From Clavulina sp. PMI_390 (taxonomy: Eukaryota > Basidiomycota > Agaricomycetes > Cantharellales > Hydnaceae), in assembly GCA_015039315.1 (NCBI GenBank), contig WIDE01000272.1, positions 1 through 12,503 on the forward strand: DNA of 12,503 nucleotides, given 5' to 3'. The notes under the pieces were generated by a model, which saw nothing but the letters and a program-made list of their open reading frames with translations, did no database searches and was not told the DNA's origin. Within the stretch, counting starts at the first letter, position 1. The number at the start of each line of letters is the position of its first letter. Below are positions 1 to 10,549 of this stretch, piece after piece. Made by a program: the position numbers and the translations under genes.

Positions 1-3000
1 CAACCGCACCGCGTATCCTGGGTATCCCAGCATCTTCTCGAGTACTCTAGCTCTGAAGAGGAAGAAGAAGAAGAATACGAAGACCAGCACGAAAACGAAA
101 ACGCTGAAGAAGACATGCATTCAGACGACTCGACCGTCTACTTCACGCCATTAGCCTCGCCCACCGTTGGTGAACTGCCAGATCTGCTCTCTCGATCCTC
201 TACCTCCTCTGCCTCATCCTCCTCCACGCTCAGCATCCCAGACGATGTCACCAAAGCCCCCTCCTTAGTCGTTGTGACTCCCATACCTCAGCCCGGTGTC
301 CTTACGTCCTCGATTGCCGCCACCACTGCCACCAACACTACCGCCGTGAATCGCAATCTCCCCACGTCACAGCAACAATCCCATGCCTATCCCACGTCCA
401 AATCTCACAACGATGAGGACAACGAAGACGACGACGAAGAAGAGGAAGAGGACGACGGCGAGGTCTTCAGCTGGACATCCCCCAGTCGAACGCGGTCAGA
501 AACCTCGCTGATAACCGCATTCACCTCTCCGTCCCCGTCATCCACCTCATTGCCCGCACTCGCATATACGCGGGATAAGGAGGAAATCGAGAGCAGGCTC
601 GTCCTGCCCTCGCAATATCTCGCTTCCAGGGAGTTGGCATCCCAGGTACGTTTTCCCTTGCCGCCTTATCTTTCTCTTATTGTGGGATAATCGGTAGTTC
701 CGAACCGACGGTCCCTCCACCCACTCCTCGATCGACGGCCTGCTCCCCGGGTTGCTGCTTCTCTTTCTTGGCGCCTCGCTCTCCCCTGTCGACACAACAC
801 GTGCTTACCGCTTTTCCTTTCTCTGTTTCGTAGAACTCCACTTCGTCCGACGTTTCACAGCGGCGTCCTACTACTGCTCGTGTTGCTTCATCCCCTGCTC
901 CCTCTGTTCCATCCTCTAGGATATCTTCCGTCTCATTCGCCCCATCACCCCCTCCTGTGCACGCTGCTCCTCCTCGCAGCAACTCCTCACCTTCGCTCCC
1001 ACTCACCGCACCTACCCATCCCCACCCGCAGTATCCTTCCTCCCGCCCACATCCCCCACATACTCGTTCTTCCTCCCTATCTTCCATCCACACTTCTCAT
1101 TCAACGTCATCGTCTACTTCATCCCTCGCCGATATGCGCATGCTGGACCCTGCCCTGCTCGCTGGGCCCGCTTCGACTATCGGCATACCGATGGCAAACC
1201 CCACGACGGGTCTTCCCATGCTCGGCAGTATCCTCGACGTCTCACGGCAGAGCATCGCCTCGCCGCCTTCTCTCTCACCTGCCAGCTCCCAAGTGCACCT
1301 ACCTGTCCCTGATAATTCAGGCATCGGTAGTGGGATGGGAGGCGGACGGAGACGGAGACCGGGGTTGAACAATGGGAGTAGTACGAGTGTGGGGAGAAAG
1401 ATGAGTTTCATCCTTGAAGAGGCGGAGGATGGGGATGATGTGGATAGTGTCAGTGGGAGTGGGAGCGCAAGTGGAGGGAGCGCGCCTGGCTCGACAATTG
1501 GTGTTGGTACCTCCGAGTCAACACCAGTGCGCCACTCCATTGCGTTGTCTGCAGCGAGCGCAAGGCGTTCGAGGACTTTCTCGGAAGGCTCGCTCGTTCC
1601 TCCCGGCCCTGGAATAGCCCGCATGGCATCTTCGTCGTCACCTTATCGGCGCTCCTCAGCAGCATCCGTCGTCTCCCGTGCCTCATCAACTACCTCTTCA
1701 TCCTACCACGATCGACCTCCACTAAACAAGTACCAGCGCTCGTCGCGAACGGTGGACCTCCCTGCATACCTCGCGCCTTCCTCGCGGTCTGGCTCTCCTT
1801 CACCATATTCCTCTCATCGTCGAGGTTCTTCCCTTGACTTGGATCATCAATCCTCATTATCTTCGTCATACGGCTCGCCTCTCCTGCTTGCGCGCGCTAC
1901 ATATGCCCCGTCCACGAACCCGAATCGTGTCAGCTCTGCGATTGAACTCTCGCTGCCTAGTGCGAGTGGAGCAGGGAGAGTAGCGACGAGTATGGGGAGC
2001 GTGGAGATCGTCTGGGGCGTTGGGTCTTCCGCTGGTGGCGGCAGTAACTTGCTCGCAGTTGGGGGCAAGAAAGGACTGGGTGGCCTGCTAGGAGGGAAGA
2101 ACTCTTCTGCTATCTCCCTCCCTAGTTCTCGTCGGTCCAGCTTTATTGGCAATTTCTCCAATTCGAATTCGAGTTCCCCAACGCCAGCGCATATCTGGCA
2201 TCGCACGCGCGCTCAAACGTCTCCACTTGGCTACTCGCTCCGCCGACCTCCGCCAACTCGACTAAAGCCTGCCGAAGTGCTCGTGCAGGTCTTTGCAGTC
2301 GGACTCGATGCGCTTGACGCGTTGGTCGTGCGTGATAAAGCTGGCTGGCTGTCATCCGCTACCTTTTCGGGAGGTAGTGGAGAAGGTGCTGGGTGGGTAC
2401 CTGGGCGAAGCTTTGTTGGGAGGGCGGTGGAGGTTGGGTTTGAGGTGCGGAACTGTGTTCGAGGCGATTGGGTCTTTGGGCTGCTGGACTTGAGCAAGGT
2501 TCGTTACTTTTCTTCGTCTTATTTTCGCTCTTCTAATTCTAATGACCTCTTGGTATATAGTCTGGTGCCTTGGCCGAGTTCATCGTCGTTGATCGTAGAC
2601 GCGTGTGTCGCGCTCCTCCTCCTTCATCTACACTTCCCCCTACATCCATCACGCACTCATTCCTCCCTCCTCTATCCCTCGAGCAACTTGCTCTCCTCCC
2701 CCTCCTCGGTGTCCCCGCATATCGTGCCCTACGTACACTCCCCGGCCTCGTCCTCCAGCCCCCTAGTGGCGAGTCAAATCCAAATATGGGCAAGACGGCG
2801 CTCGTCCTGAATGGTCATGCGGGTGTAGGCGCAATGCTTGTGCAGACTCTTGCAGCTGTAGGTGTCCGTGTTTGGGCGCAAGTGCCTAAGCGCTGGGTCG
2901 TAGCAGGCGAAGGGCAAGCAAGGTCGGAAGAGGACGACGACGAGGAGTATTCTGATGACCACCACTCGTACGGATTCCATACTCCTGCGGAGCGTGCGGC

Positions 3001-3700
3001 TGCCTTGGGTGCCACGCACACTCTTCCATCACCTCCGCTCCCCGCCATTGCCTCTCTCCCCTCCTCATTACAGTTTGACTATGTCCTCGATACGGTCGGT
3101 GGTAGGAGGATCTGGGATGCGGCGCAGTGGGTACTTAAAGAGCGTGGTGGACAATTCACGACGCTCGTAGGCGACGGCGGGTGCTGGGACGGTGCCCTAG
3201 ATGCCAAATATGCCCGTCGGTCCCAAAACCCTACCACCACTGAGGAGGCAGAAGACGAAGAGGAGGAAGGGAACTATTACGAGAACGGCGTAGGTGTGCC
3301 GTACGAGGGCAGCTCGCTCAAGAGCTCGATGCGCAGTATCAAGAGCGCCATCGGCATCGGTCGATCTCCCTCGACGTCATCTACCTCACCTACGAAGAAA
3401 TCAATGCCGCGCCGCGCTAAGCCAAAGGGCCTCGGATATGAGTGGGTCCCTCCGAATGCAGAGTTGGATACGGAAGGCCAGGACGTGCGCGATACGCTCG
3501 AAGGCGTAGGACGGCTCGCTACTGAAGAAGCTGATGGCGTGGCGATGATGCGCCCCTGGTGGTTTGATGCTGCAGCTGCTGCTTCTGGTGGTGATGAGAG
3601 TGCGAGGGTCCGTGCGCTTGATGACGTTCCTGCGGCGTTCGTCGCGACGAAGGGTCTGTTTATTCAAGGCGGAGTCGTCGTCGCACGGATTGTGTCGTAA
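1..3700 (+). CDS. Ser-rich protein with C-terminal zinc-less MDR dehydrogenase domain (5' partial)
   Basis: Spliced model: exons 1-645, 834-2498 and 2561-3700 (TAA at 3698), giving 1149 residues in the window. The frame is open at base 1, so the start lies upstream. Introns are 646-833 (GTACG, GCTTAC at 803) and 2499-2560 (GTTCGT, CTAAT branch), both phase 0. Residues about 1-630 are Ser/Pro/Thr-rich and disordered, with acidic runs. A GroES-like fold follows (about 630-790, with PGRSFVGRAVEVG and GDWVFG). Next comes a Rossmann fold with the cofactor loop GHAGVGAM near residue 855, FDYVLDTVGG, and a terminal strand GGVVVARIVS. I see none of the usual zinc ligands, so it resembles quinone-oxidoreductase or Ast1-like MDR proteins, probably NAD(P)H-dependent. 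Acidic and Ser-rich inserts break up the Rossmann half. The substrate is unknown. The domain call is firm; the exact role is not. Confidence 0.8.
55..114 (+). repeat. GAA/GAG-rich tract encoding an acidic run
   Basis: A run of GAA/GAG codons (55-75) gives seven Glu in a row, followed by further Glu, Asp and Asn codons. A second, mixed GAC/GAA tract lies at about 415-462. Both are in frame in exon 1 of the MDR gene and look like coding microsatellites in a disordered segment, prone to length change. Confidence 0.75.
646..833 (+). other. Intron 1 of the MDR gene (188 bp)
   Basis: It begins GTACGT and ends TTTCGTAG, with a branch-like GCTTAC at 803-808. Reading through gives a TAA at 688. Splicing joins a CAG codon to AAC in phase 0 and keeps the Ser/Pro-rich character on both sides. 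It is clearly longer than the 48-100 bp introns elsewhere in the window, so a small extra exon or alternative splicing is possible. Confidence 0.7.
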
Positions 3701-4526
3701 CCCCCATTACCTTTCTGCACCCTATGACTGGAACACCGAGGCTTCATTTCTATCTCATTGCTAATTTTATGCTTATTGTGGCTCTCAAGCTTCACGGTCG
3801 TTATGTTGCCCAATCGCTTCACGAGTTCTTAGGGCCTATTTTCTCCACCTTCTTTTCCCTTTTCTTCCCCACTCGCTTATTTGATCTATCATGCGGACAA
3901 TTTTTATAGAAATACTTAATTGATTTCGGGTCTCGTCCACGTAGTTGGGACGGCTAATGTTACTAGCAACAATACAAGTCATCATGTGCGAGAGTGTTCC
4001 TTGATCTACCAGTTAAATAGCCACCTTTCGGCGACTTGGTTTGGAATTTGTTGATAGGAGGTACACATTGTTGCCATTCGGTGATTTGGGTTCCTATTGA
4101 GTGGCTCTGAGTCACAGTAGTGTCATATGTGATGGCAACCGCTCTCGCGATGAAAAAATGCGCGCTTGAGCCTACTATCGTCCCTAATTGGCCGGTTTTA
4201 CGCCTTCATTTTCCCTCTTTCCTGTCATCCACAACTGATAGTCACCGTCGACGGAATATCTCTCCGGACCCGACTCTGTTTTACTCCTCCATTTTTGCCA
4301 GATCGACTGGTGGGGCGCTGTAAACGCGCCGCAAAGCATATGCATTTGAACCTTCTGCCTTTGTTTGAGGGCCACTCATTAAATGCGTGCAGTGATTGAT
4401 TGATTGCTACCAACAGCGCCCAAATAGCTCAAACAATCAGTTGTCTCACAAACCACGACCACTGCAGCAGAATTCTTCCGATACCAATCACCAAATCTGC
4501 CCCTCTCCCTCCTCTAGGTTTATAGC
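3701..4526. other. Intergenic region between the MDR gene and kinase gene A
   Basis: 826 bp with no supportable gene. The first part is T- and pyrimidine-rich (CT tract at about 3838-3870) and probably includes the 3' UTR of the MDR gene, although no clear AATAAA is visible. Close to gene A there is a short (GATT)3 repeat at 4394-4405, a CCAATCA box at 4484-4490 and a pyrimidine run at 4501-4515. Short ORFs here have no recognisable content. Confidence 0.6.
4484..4526 (+). promoter_or_regulatory. Putative core promoter/5' leader of kinase gene A
   Basis: A CCAAT box (4484-4488) is followed by a CT-rich stretch (4501-4515) and then the ATG at 4527, which has A at -3. An in-frame TAG at 4515-4517 shuts the upstream frame, which supports 4527 as the start. 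The string CCTCTAG ending at 4517 could instead be the acceptor of a leader intron. These are short motifs and only suggestive. Confidence 0.3.
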
Positions 4527-7500
4527 ATGACATCATATAGTGAAGCCCAGGACCGTCATTGGCACCTGATGGTATGTTGCCGCAACACATCTGCCTCGTC
4601 CCGGGCGGTTTACATCACATCACTCATCAACACATTTGGCATACCCAGGGCAATCGAAATCCTACATGGAGTCTTACAAATCTCCTTATCGAATCTGAGG
4701 CCAAACTTGTTTTGGCCCAAGTTGGCCACTCGGGGCTTATGTCACTGCTGTTCATGGTAACGTCCTTTGGATGTGGTCTCACTTTGGGGGAATACAACAT
4801 ACAATCTCTTAGGCCGTGGACGACCCATCAACACCACCAGATGCTAGACCCCTCATATTAAATCGTCTCCGATGGTGCATCAAACCACCAGGGTCACAGT
4901 TTTCAATCTCTGAATACGGTCCACATGCCAAGGCAATAACCGAAAGTGGCGAATTCGATACTCTGGAGGAATCTCGGTATTGGATGTCAATTCACCGCGG
5001 GTCACGAGGTGGTGACCTTGTCGTTCGTCACTCTTGGCAAGCGCCAGATGCTAGGATTGAGGTTCGAGGCTCTACTCCTATATCAATCGTCACTGTTTAT
5101 TGAAAACAGTGTATAAGCTTGCCCGACAGCACATGATATCTTTATTGTTTGAGATAAAACACCCTCATATCCTGACAATTGACAGCATCGCTTTATTATG
5201 GCCGCCAGAAGGAGATTCTGAACCCCAATTCCATGTTTTTGCTGTTGATAATCCGCGACACTCTCCAGAGAGGTACCTTCTTGGTATGCTCTCACACCAT
5301 CGGCCACGCGCTTGGATAAATATCGTAAGTGCTTGCTTGCCCAGCATCCAGGCAGGTGGCTGAGAACCTGATCTGTCACATTAGGCCGTATCAATCGCAT
5401 CAGCCCTTCACTACTTACACTCAGCTCCTTTATTACTCCCCCACGGCAGTGTAATATCTGTAAGTGCTCGAGTGTAGACATACGTACTCTTCAAGCCAGT
5501 GATCTCCTTTCATCTATCTGGTAGAGGAATATACGTGTGAATCCTTCGAGCGGAAACGTTCAGCTGGTAGACCTCGGCCTAGGTCGGATTGAGGGAGACA
5601 ATGCGGAGCTTCGACAAGAACTATCTCCTGGCGCTACTCAAATCTTCACCTCTAGCCTAGGGCGTGTTGGTATCGCTGCCAATCGCGATCAGGATCGATT
5701 TGAACGGTGCGAGATCTATTTATTTGACCTTTTCAGCTGCTGACCATGGCCTAGAGACGAAGGAAATTTTGCTGTGACCATGCTATGGCTTCAGTGGCCT
5801 TCAGATAACCACCTGCTGCTAAATTCAATGCCGATGAACGATCAACGCCCTGCTCCCGGTTGGGTCCACTCGGACCAAACAAACGTCTTCGATATCTTAA
5901 CAGATATCATCATCGACAGCCCCTCTGGTCATCGTGGAGTTATAGAATCCATTAAAGCTCCAGGACAGCGATTTCAGGAGGCAATAACACGATTCAAAAC
6001 CTTACGAATCCATTTTGATTCAAACTTCGACTCAGGCCCGATGCCAGTTACTCAGTTCGCTAAGAATTTCGGTGAAGCCGAACGCTCGCCTGAGGCGCAT
6101 GTAACATCCATCAGTATCTATCGCCAAGTACGCAATCATCATTTCGCTACATAATCTAATTCTGATGGGATTCTGTGAATTTCTGCAGGTCCGTGGCGGT
6201 TTTGTTGCTCTTCTTGCTATTGACTACAACGGCCAAGAAGTATATGCTCTCACCGAACGAAAAATCTTTTCATCACTTGCCCAGGATACAATCGCATTAT
6301 ACAGTACTAATCAGCCACCAGAAGATCCAGAAGACGCGCTCTTGATGAAGTCTACATATCAGGCGTTGATGTTGTCGAGGCTAGCTGGGGTCCTCCCATA
6401 TCTCAACCACGGATTTGCGGGAAGCGATCCTTTCCCGGAGCCCTTGTAAGAGCTTACATCACATATCCAACGTGACTCATGCCCATAATTGACCCCAAGG
6501 AAATATAAACTCGATGAGTGGTGGTATGTCATGGCAGTCCTCACTACGTTGCGACCATATCGCGTCAAATGGGACATCTATCCGACTGAAGATTGGGCTA
6601 AAGGCGCCATTTCTGCGTTCAAACACCCGATCCAACGCTTGATAGCCCAGGCTGCTGCTAGGAAAGATTTATGGTCATCTTCACTGTCGTTTAGCCTACT
6701 TAGCGGATCAATCTCACTTCATGATTGGTCCGCTCCCGTCAGAGAACAGCCTGAACAGCTTCCACCTGAAGCTACTGAGCTTGAAGGTTTACAAGAGGTA
6801 ACAATTATTCTCCTAATATCCATCTGAAATGACCGGGATTTAAATGGTCGTCACAGGCACTTGATGACTTTCAGGGAACGCTGAGACAGGAAGATCGGCC
6901 CCAAATCTTACGCTCACTACAAGATATCGTGTCAAAAACGGGTTACCTTCCAAGCCGTGTCCGCAAACTGGCGATCATCAAGGGAGAGTTGCTAGAGGTT
7001 GGAGGTGAGGCCACGATCAGGATTGGGCAGTTAGATGGCAGAATGGTGGTCGTTCGTGATGTTCATCCGCCAAGAAATCGTAATTGGTATTCTCCTGAGG
7101 GCGAAAAAATTGTGTCGGTCAGTGAATTGCTATAATCATAGGATCTCAGAGCTGAAATCAATGCTAACTTGGGCAGGACATCAAACGAGAGGTTATTTCT
7201 CAGATCCAGATCAAGCATCCAAACGTGCTATCCATTCTGGGGGTTTCGTACAGCGCAGAGCACCCACTCTCGATTATTACCTCGTTTATCCCTAATGGAG
7301 ATGCATTGAGCTTCCTCATGGGGCTGCCCATGGCTAGGAGAGCCGGGAGTATGTTGAAAATTGTAAGCAAATTATTTCGATTATTTCTCTGTCGAGCTCA
7401 AGATTCCCTTGTGATAGCTCGCAGATATTGCTTCTGCTTTGGATTATCTGCATACGATGAATCCACCCATCATACATGGAGATCTTCATGGTGTTCGTGT

Positions 7501-8026
7501 CGTCAAGTTCCTATTGATCTCTCAAATTATATACTGACCTAGCGTGTAGCGGAATATACTTGTCGATTCTGAAGAGAGCGGTCTCTTGTGTGATTTTGGG
7601 TTTGCTCGTGTAAAACACGAACAAACTCGCACCCTGACTGCCATTGCAGAAGGAGGGAGATTCCGGTATCTTGCACCAGAGCTGTTTGCTGATAGTAACT
7701 CAGCAAACTACAAGTTCCGTACCACACCTGCCTCAGACTGTTATGCGTTTGCGATGACAATCCTCGAGCTAGCAACGCTCAATAAGCCTTTCGTGGAGTT
7801 TGGCAATGAACGAGCAGCTTTCCATGCCGCAGACAACAAGACTCGTCCTCGGCGACCCCCTCCAGAGGCATTCGGGGAGCTCGATGAACAATGCACTGAC
7901 ATGTTGTGGGTGTTACTGATGAACATGTGGAATCACGACGCTTGGAATCGACCCAGCATGCACATTGTGAATATTGAACTTGTAAAAATCATCTATTTAC
8001 AAGACTTTATTACATCACAGGCATAG
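4527..8026 (+). CDS. Kinase gene A: tandem pseudokinase-kinase protein, TKL-like
   Basis: Thirteen exons: 4527-4571, 4649-4756, 4813-5061, 5118-5324, 5385-5459, 5525-5706, 5755-6127, 6189-6445, 6500-6797, 6857-7117, 7177-7362, 7418-7492 and 7550-8026 (TAG), giving 930 residues. I fixed the borders by aligning with gene B, where almost every junction recurs in the same phase. Order: short N-terminus, pseudokinase (about 52-410; HGS at 223-225, DLG at 244-246), linker (about 410-600), C-terminal kinase (about 640-920; G-rich GGEATIRIG, Arg665 at the beta-3 Lys site, Glu690 in helix C, HGD at 767-769, Asn774, DFG at 787-789, APE at 814-816). No signal peptide or membrane segment is visible, so it is probably cytosolic. 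Expected chemistry is Ser/Thr phosphorylation by the C-terminal domain if Arg665 is tolerated. The substrate is unknown. The first exon is the least certain part. Confidence 0.85.
4813..6127 (+). other. Gene A N-terminal pseudokinase domain
   Basis: Exons 3-7 encode a degenerate kinase fold. Visible parts are a beta-3-like GGDLVVRHSW, a helix-C-like RQHMISLLFEIKHPHIL, a helix-E-like IASALHYLH, a catalytic-loop remnant LPHGSVIS then RNIRVN, and VDLGLGR in place of DFG. The catalytic Asp of HxD is Ser225 and no APE motif follows. The Asn of the loop and the Asp of DLG remain, so nucleotide binding may survive. Phosphotransfer is unlikely. By analogy with other paired domains it may regulate the C-terminal kinase; that is inference. 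Confidence 0.7.
6189..6797 (+). other. Gene A interdomain linker, conserved in B, unknown fold
   Basis: Exons 8-9 encode a segment I do not recognise. It is conserved in gene B: AIDYNGQEVYA against TIEYDGRQVWA, LLMKSTYQAL against LLMKSIYQNL, and WWYVMAVLTTLRPYR against WWYLMALLTALRPYR. The conservation suggests a folded element rather than a loose spacer. It could include the degenerate C-lobe end of the pseudokinase. Confidence 0.55.
6857..7990 (+). other. Gene A C-terminal kinase domain
   Basis: Exons 10-13 encode a nearly complete TKL-type kinase: glycine loop, helix-C Glu in KREVIS, KHPNVLSILGV, catalytic loop IHGDLHG then RNILVD, LCDFGFAR, a Thr-rich activation segment, RYLAPEL, DCYAFAMTILEL, and a closing NRPSM that matches the conserved Arg of subdomain XI. 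The one canonical residue missing is the beta-3 Lys, which is Arg in MVVVRDV. From memory, many Agaricomycete kinases of this type carry ALREV or similar here, so this may be a family trait rather than decay. Confidence 0.8.
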
Positions 8027-8429
8027 AACAGCAGCATGTCATCAGAGTAGCAGATTACAACTCGCTCTTGAGTTGTTCATAGGCAGTCAATCAGGAACCA
8101 TATATCTCCCAAGAACCGATATGATTTACACATTACTAGGGCGAGCTAAAGTTCCTCACTTGATGAGGGGGGGAGGTGATCTTCATAAATGGTAATGAAT
8201 CCGGCTGACTCCGAAAGCTAACTAGCGTCAACCGATCCCAACACTCGACGAACATTGGGGCAAACAAGACACACAACTTATCCGCACGAGATCTAGACGG
8301 TTGCTAGTCCTTCAGGGATAAGGCGGCTGCATCCTATATCCTCAGGCAGGTCGACATTGGAGGCGCGTCGACATTGCCACAGGACGGGACACTATTGTTA
8401 CGACGTGGCCTCGATTCCAACCAATTACA
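8027..8429. other. Intergenic region between kinase genes A and B
   Basis: About 400 bp that I read as the 3' flank of A and the promoter of B. I see a TATA-like CATATATCTC near 8099, a run of seven G at about 8167-8173, and a direct repeat GTCGACATTG at 8350-8359 and 8367-8376. No gene, tRNA or transposon end is evident. The frame open from about 8357 has no ATG before 8508 and may be leader sequence or a decayed first exon of B. Confidence 0.5.
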
Positions 8430-8685
8430 ATGCCACCAGTACGTCACATCCGCCAGTACTTCTGGAGTTTGCGAACTACCATGCAATCGCGAATGAATCT
8501 CGAATGATGGTATCTAGAATCTCGCATATTCAGCACAGGACTTTGAAGTACTGGCCGATAATCACATCTATGACCAACTCGTGGCAGAAGCCAACCCCGA
8601 AGAGCTCATCTCATTTCTTTTCAAGGTCGCACTCTTCGGGCTCGGTTTCTTCTCCACGCTACTAAATTCTCAGCGATTTCACTAG

Positions 8686-10029
8686 ACTATTGACTCACCG
8701 AACATTACGGAAGAAACTAGGCTTCTCCTGATTGAGCGCCTCCGATCACTGATGAAATCTTCCCAATCCCCCTTTGAATATGCCCGAGATACTGCCCTGA
8801 TCTCGGAATATGTCGAGATCAACACGCTTCAAGACTCTCAGGTGCAAGTAACCATTCATCACGGGAAACGAGCAGGTGGTTTCATCGTGCGGCACTCCTG
8901 GAATCATGCGTCTGAAGCGACATTTGATGTACGCAACTATCTTCTAGCATAACTTCTCAATGGATATATCCTAAATCTATGGGATCAGATTGTTAAACAA
9001 CACATGCTTTCCTTGTTGTTTGACATCAAGCATCCTCACATTGCAAAGGTTGACAGTTTTATATGGTCTCCTTTCTCCAAATCTGGTCCCCATGTCCATG
9101 CAGTTACCTCCAATCTCCCTCTGTTAACCTCGGATCAGTTCATCGAACACGCTATTCATAACACGCGCCCTCAGATTTGGTTGAACATTGTAAGTCATCC
9201 TAATGTCATAAACAATGCGTCACCTTTGTCAATCTAGGCATCGCTGATTAGCTTGAGAACTGGGTTATTGGTCTAGGGAATCTCTGTCGCATCCGTGCTA
9301 CACTATTTGCACTTACCCCCTCTGTGTCTTCCTCACGGCGGCGTACAGACGGTGAGCGCTGGCTATACCTTCCCAACTGCTTGATTCAGTGTGAAGTATT
9401 TATTGTCAGAGCAATATCCGGGTGAATTTTGATGGACAAATAAAACTAATCGATCTTGGTCTCGATTGCATCAGGGGTGATCTACAAGAGCTCCGCTGGG
9501 AGCTGCAGCGACAGAGTGGCATTAGTTTCTCTTCTAGCATTGGAACCACTGGTATCACTGCCATCCGCCGGAGCAGTAGATTTAATAAGTTATAAATTAC
9601 CCTCTTCGAGTAGATGTCCTTGCTAATGATTTTTTCAGGGATAAACGCGACTTTGGTACTACTATGCTTCGTCTTCTATGGTGGTCAGAGTCTACCTTGG
9701 ACGCTCCAGCAGAGTGGTTTCTGGAAAATGAGCACGTCCTTGCTCTGGGTTGGTCTCAATCTGACCAGTCGACTGCATTGGATATCTTATCCCCTTTGAT
9801 CAATCTTCCTTTGGGCGGCCTAGAAGGCAAGGATCCTCATGGTACCCATCCGGGAGGATTCCTAGACGCCATCAGCTTACTTCAAGGTCTTGCTCTCCAA
9901 TGTGGATTGAAATTCGACTCACAGTCAGTTATCATCTCCGATTTTGCTCAGATGCTCCATCCGCCATCATATCTCTCGGAAGGTCGCGTGATATCAGTCG
10001 CAATATATCGCCATGCGAGCTTGTTGCAA
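8686..10029 (+). other. Gene B N-terminal pseudokinase domain
   Basis: Exons 3-7 of B mirror A: GGFIVRHSW, KQHMLSLLFDIKHPHIAK, VASVLHYLH, LPHGGVQT then SNIRVN, and KLIDLGLD. The catalytic Asp is Gly here and Ser in A, so the loss is shared but the replacement differs. The frame is clean throughout, so this half could still be expressed. Confidence 0.7.
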
Positions 10030-10549
10030 GTCAGTCCATTGCTTGATTGCCAAGCGTGCACGTGAATAATGAGTATATCAATAGGTCCCCTATAGCTATG
10101 CCATCCTAACGATCGAATATGATGGTCGACAAGTATGGGCATCAACTCGCCGGAAATTTTCTGGTTTTCAGACTCGGGATAGTATCACCTTCCACAAATT
10201 CAAAGAGCGACTGGAAGGGCCACGCGATGAGCTCCTAATGAAATCAATATACCAAAATTTGAATTTCTCCTTGGTGATTGAAGCTCTGGATCATCTCGAC
10301 CAACGAGTCTCGGACACCTTGCACTTCGCTCATCCACTGTAAGAATGAATCCTGATAAGTACAGAGTTATATTCACTGTTTGCCTCAAGAAATGTGGGGC
10401 TTGATGGCTGGTGGTACCTCATGGCCCTTCTCACTGCTTTGCGGCCATATCGTTCTGGATGGGAGACTCCCCCGAGCTTAGATTGGGCTCAGAAGGCCGT
10501 TATCACTTTCAAAGGTCCTTTCCGGCGTCTCTTTGCACAGGTTATTGCC

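Noticed and set aside
1097..1624. A 175-codon open frame on the minus strand
   Set aside because: It is antisense to the Ser-rich MDR exon, Ser/Pro/Leu-rich by complement, and has no motif of its own. It is a shadow.
4108..4114. TGAGTCA, a perfect bZIP (AP-1/Gcn4) site upstream of gene A
   Set aside because: A 7-mer of this kind is expected about once or twice by chance in a window of this size. It lies over 400 bp from the ATG.
4394..4405. (GATT)3 tandem repeat
   Set aside because: Three units is ordinary microsatellite noise.
4559..4861. A + strand frame beginning TTG at 4559
   Set aside because: Only its part from 4649 is coding (exon 2). The rest is intron 1 (GTATGT donor at 4572) and intron 2 read-through.
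5083..5481. A 132-codon minus-strand frame across kinase gene A exons 4-5
   Set aside because: It overlaps two exons and two introns that recur in gene B on the + strand. It has no recognisable domain.
7981..8020. Possible last intron in gene A (GTAAAA to CACAG)
   Set aside because: Only 39 bp, below the 48 bp minimum seen here, and B has no intron at that place. The frame stays open to the TAG at 8024.
8350..8376. Direct repeat GTCGACATTG twice, 17 bp apart
   Set aside because: Too short and isolated to call a mobile-element end or an operator. It is listed only as a landmark of the A-B spacer.
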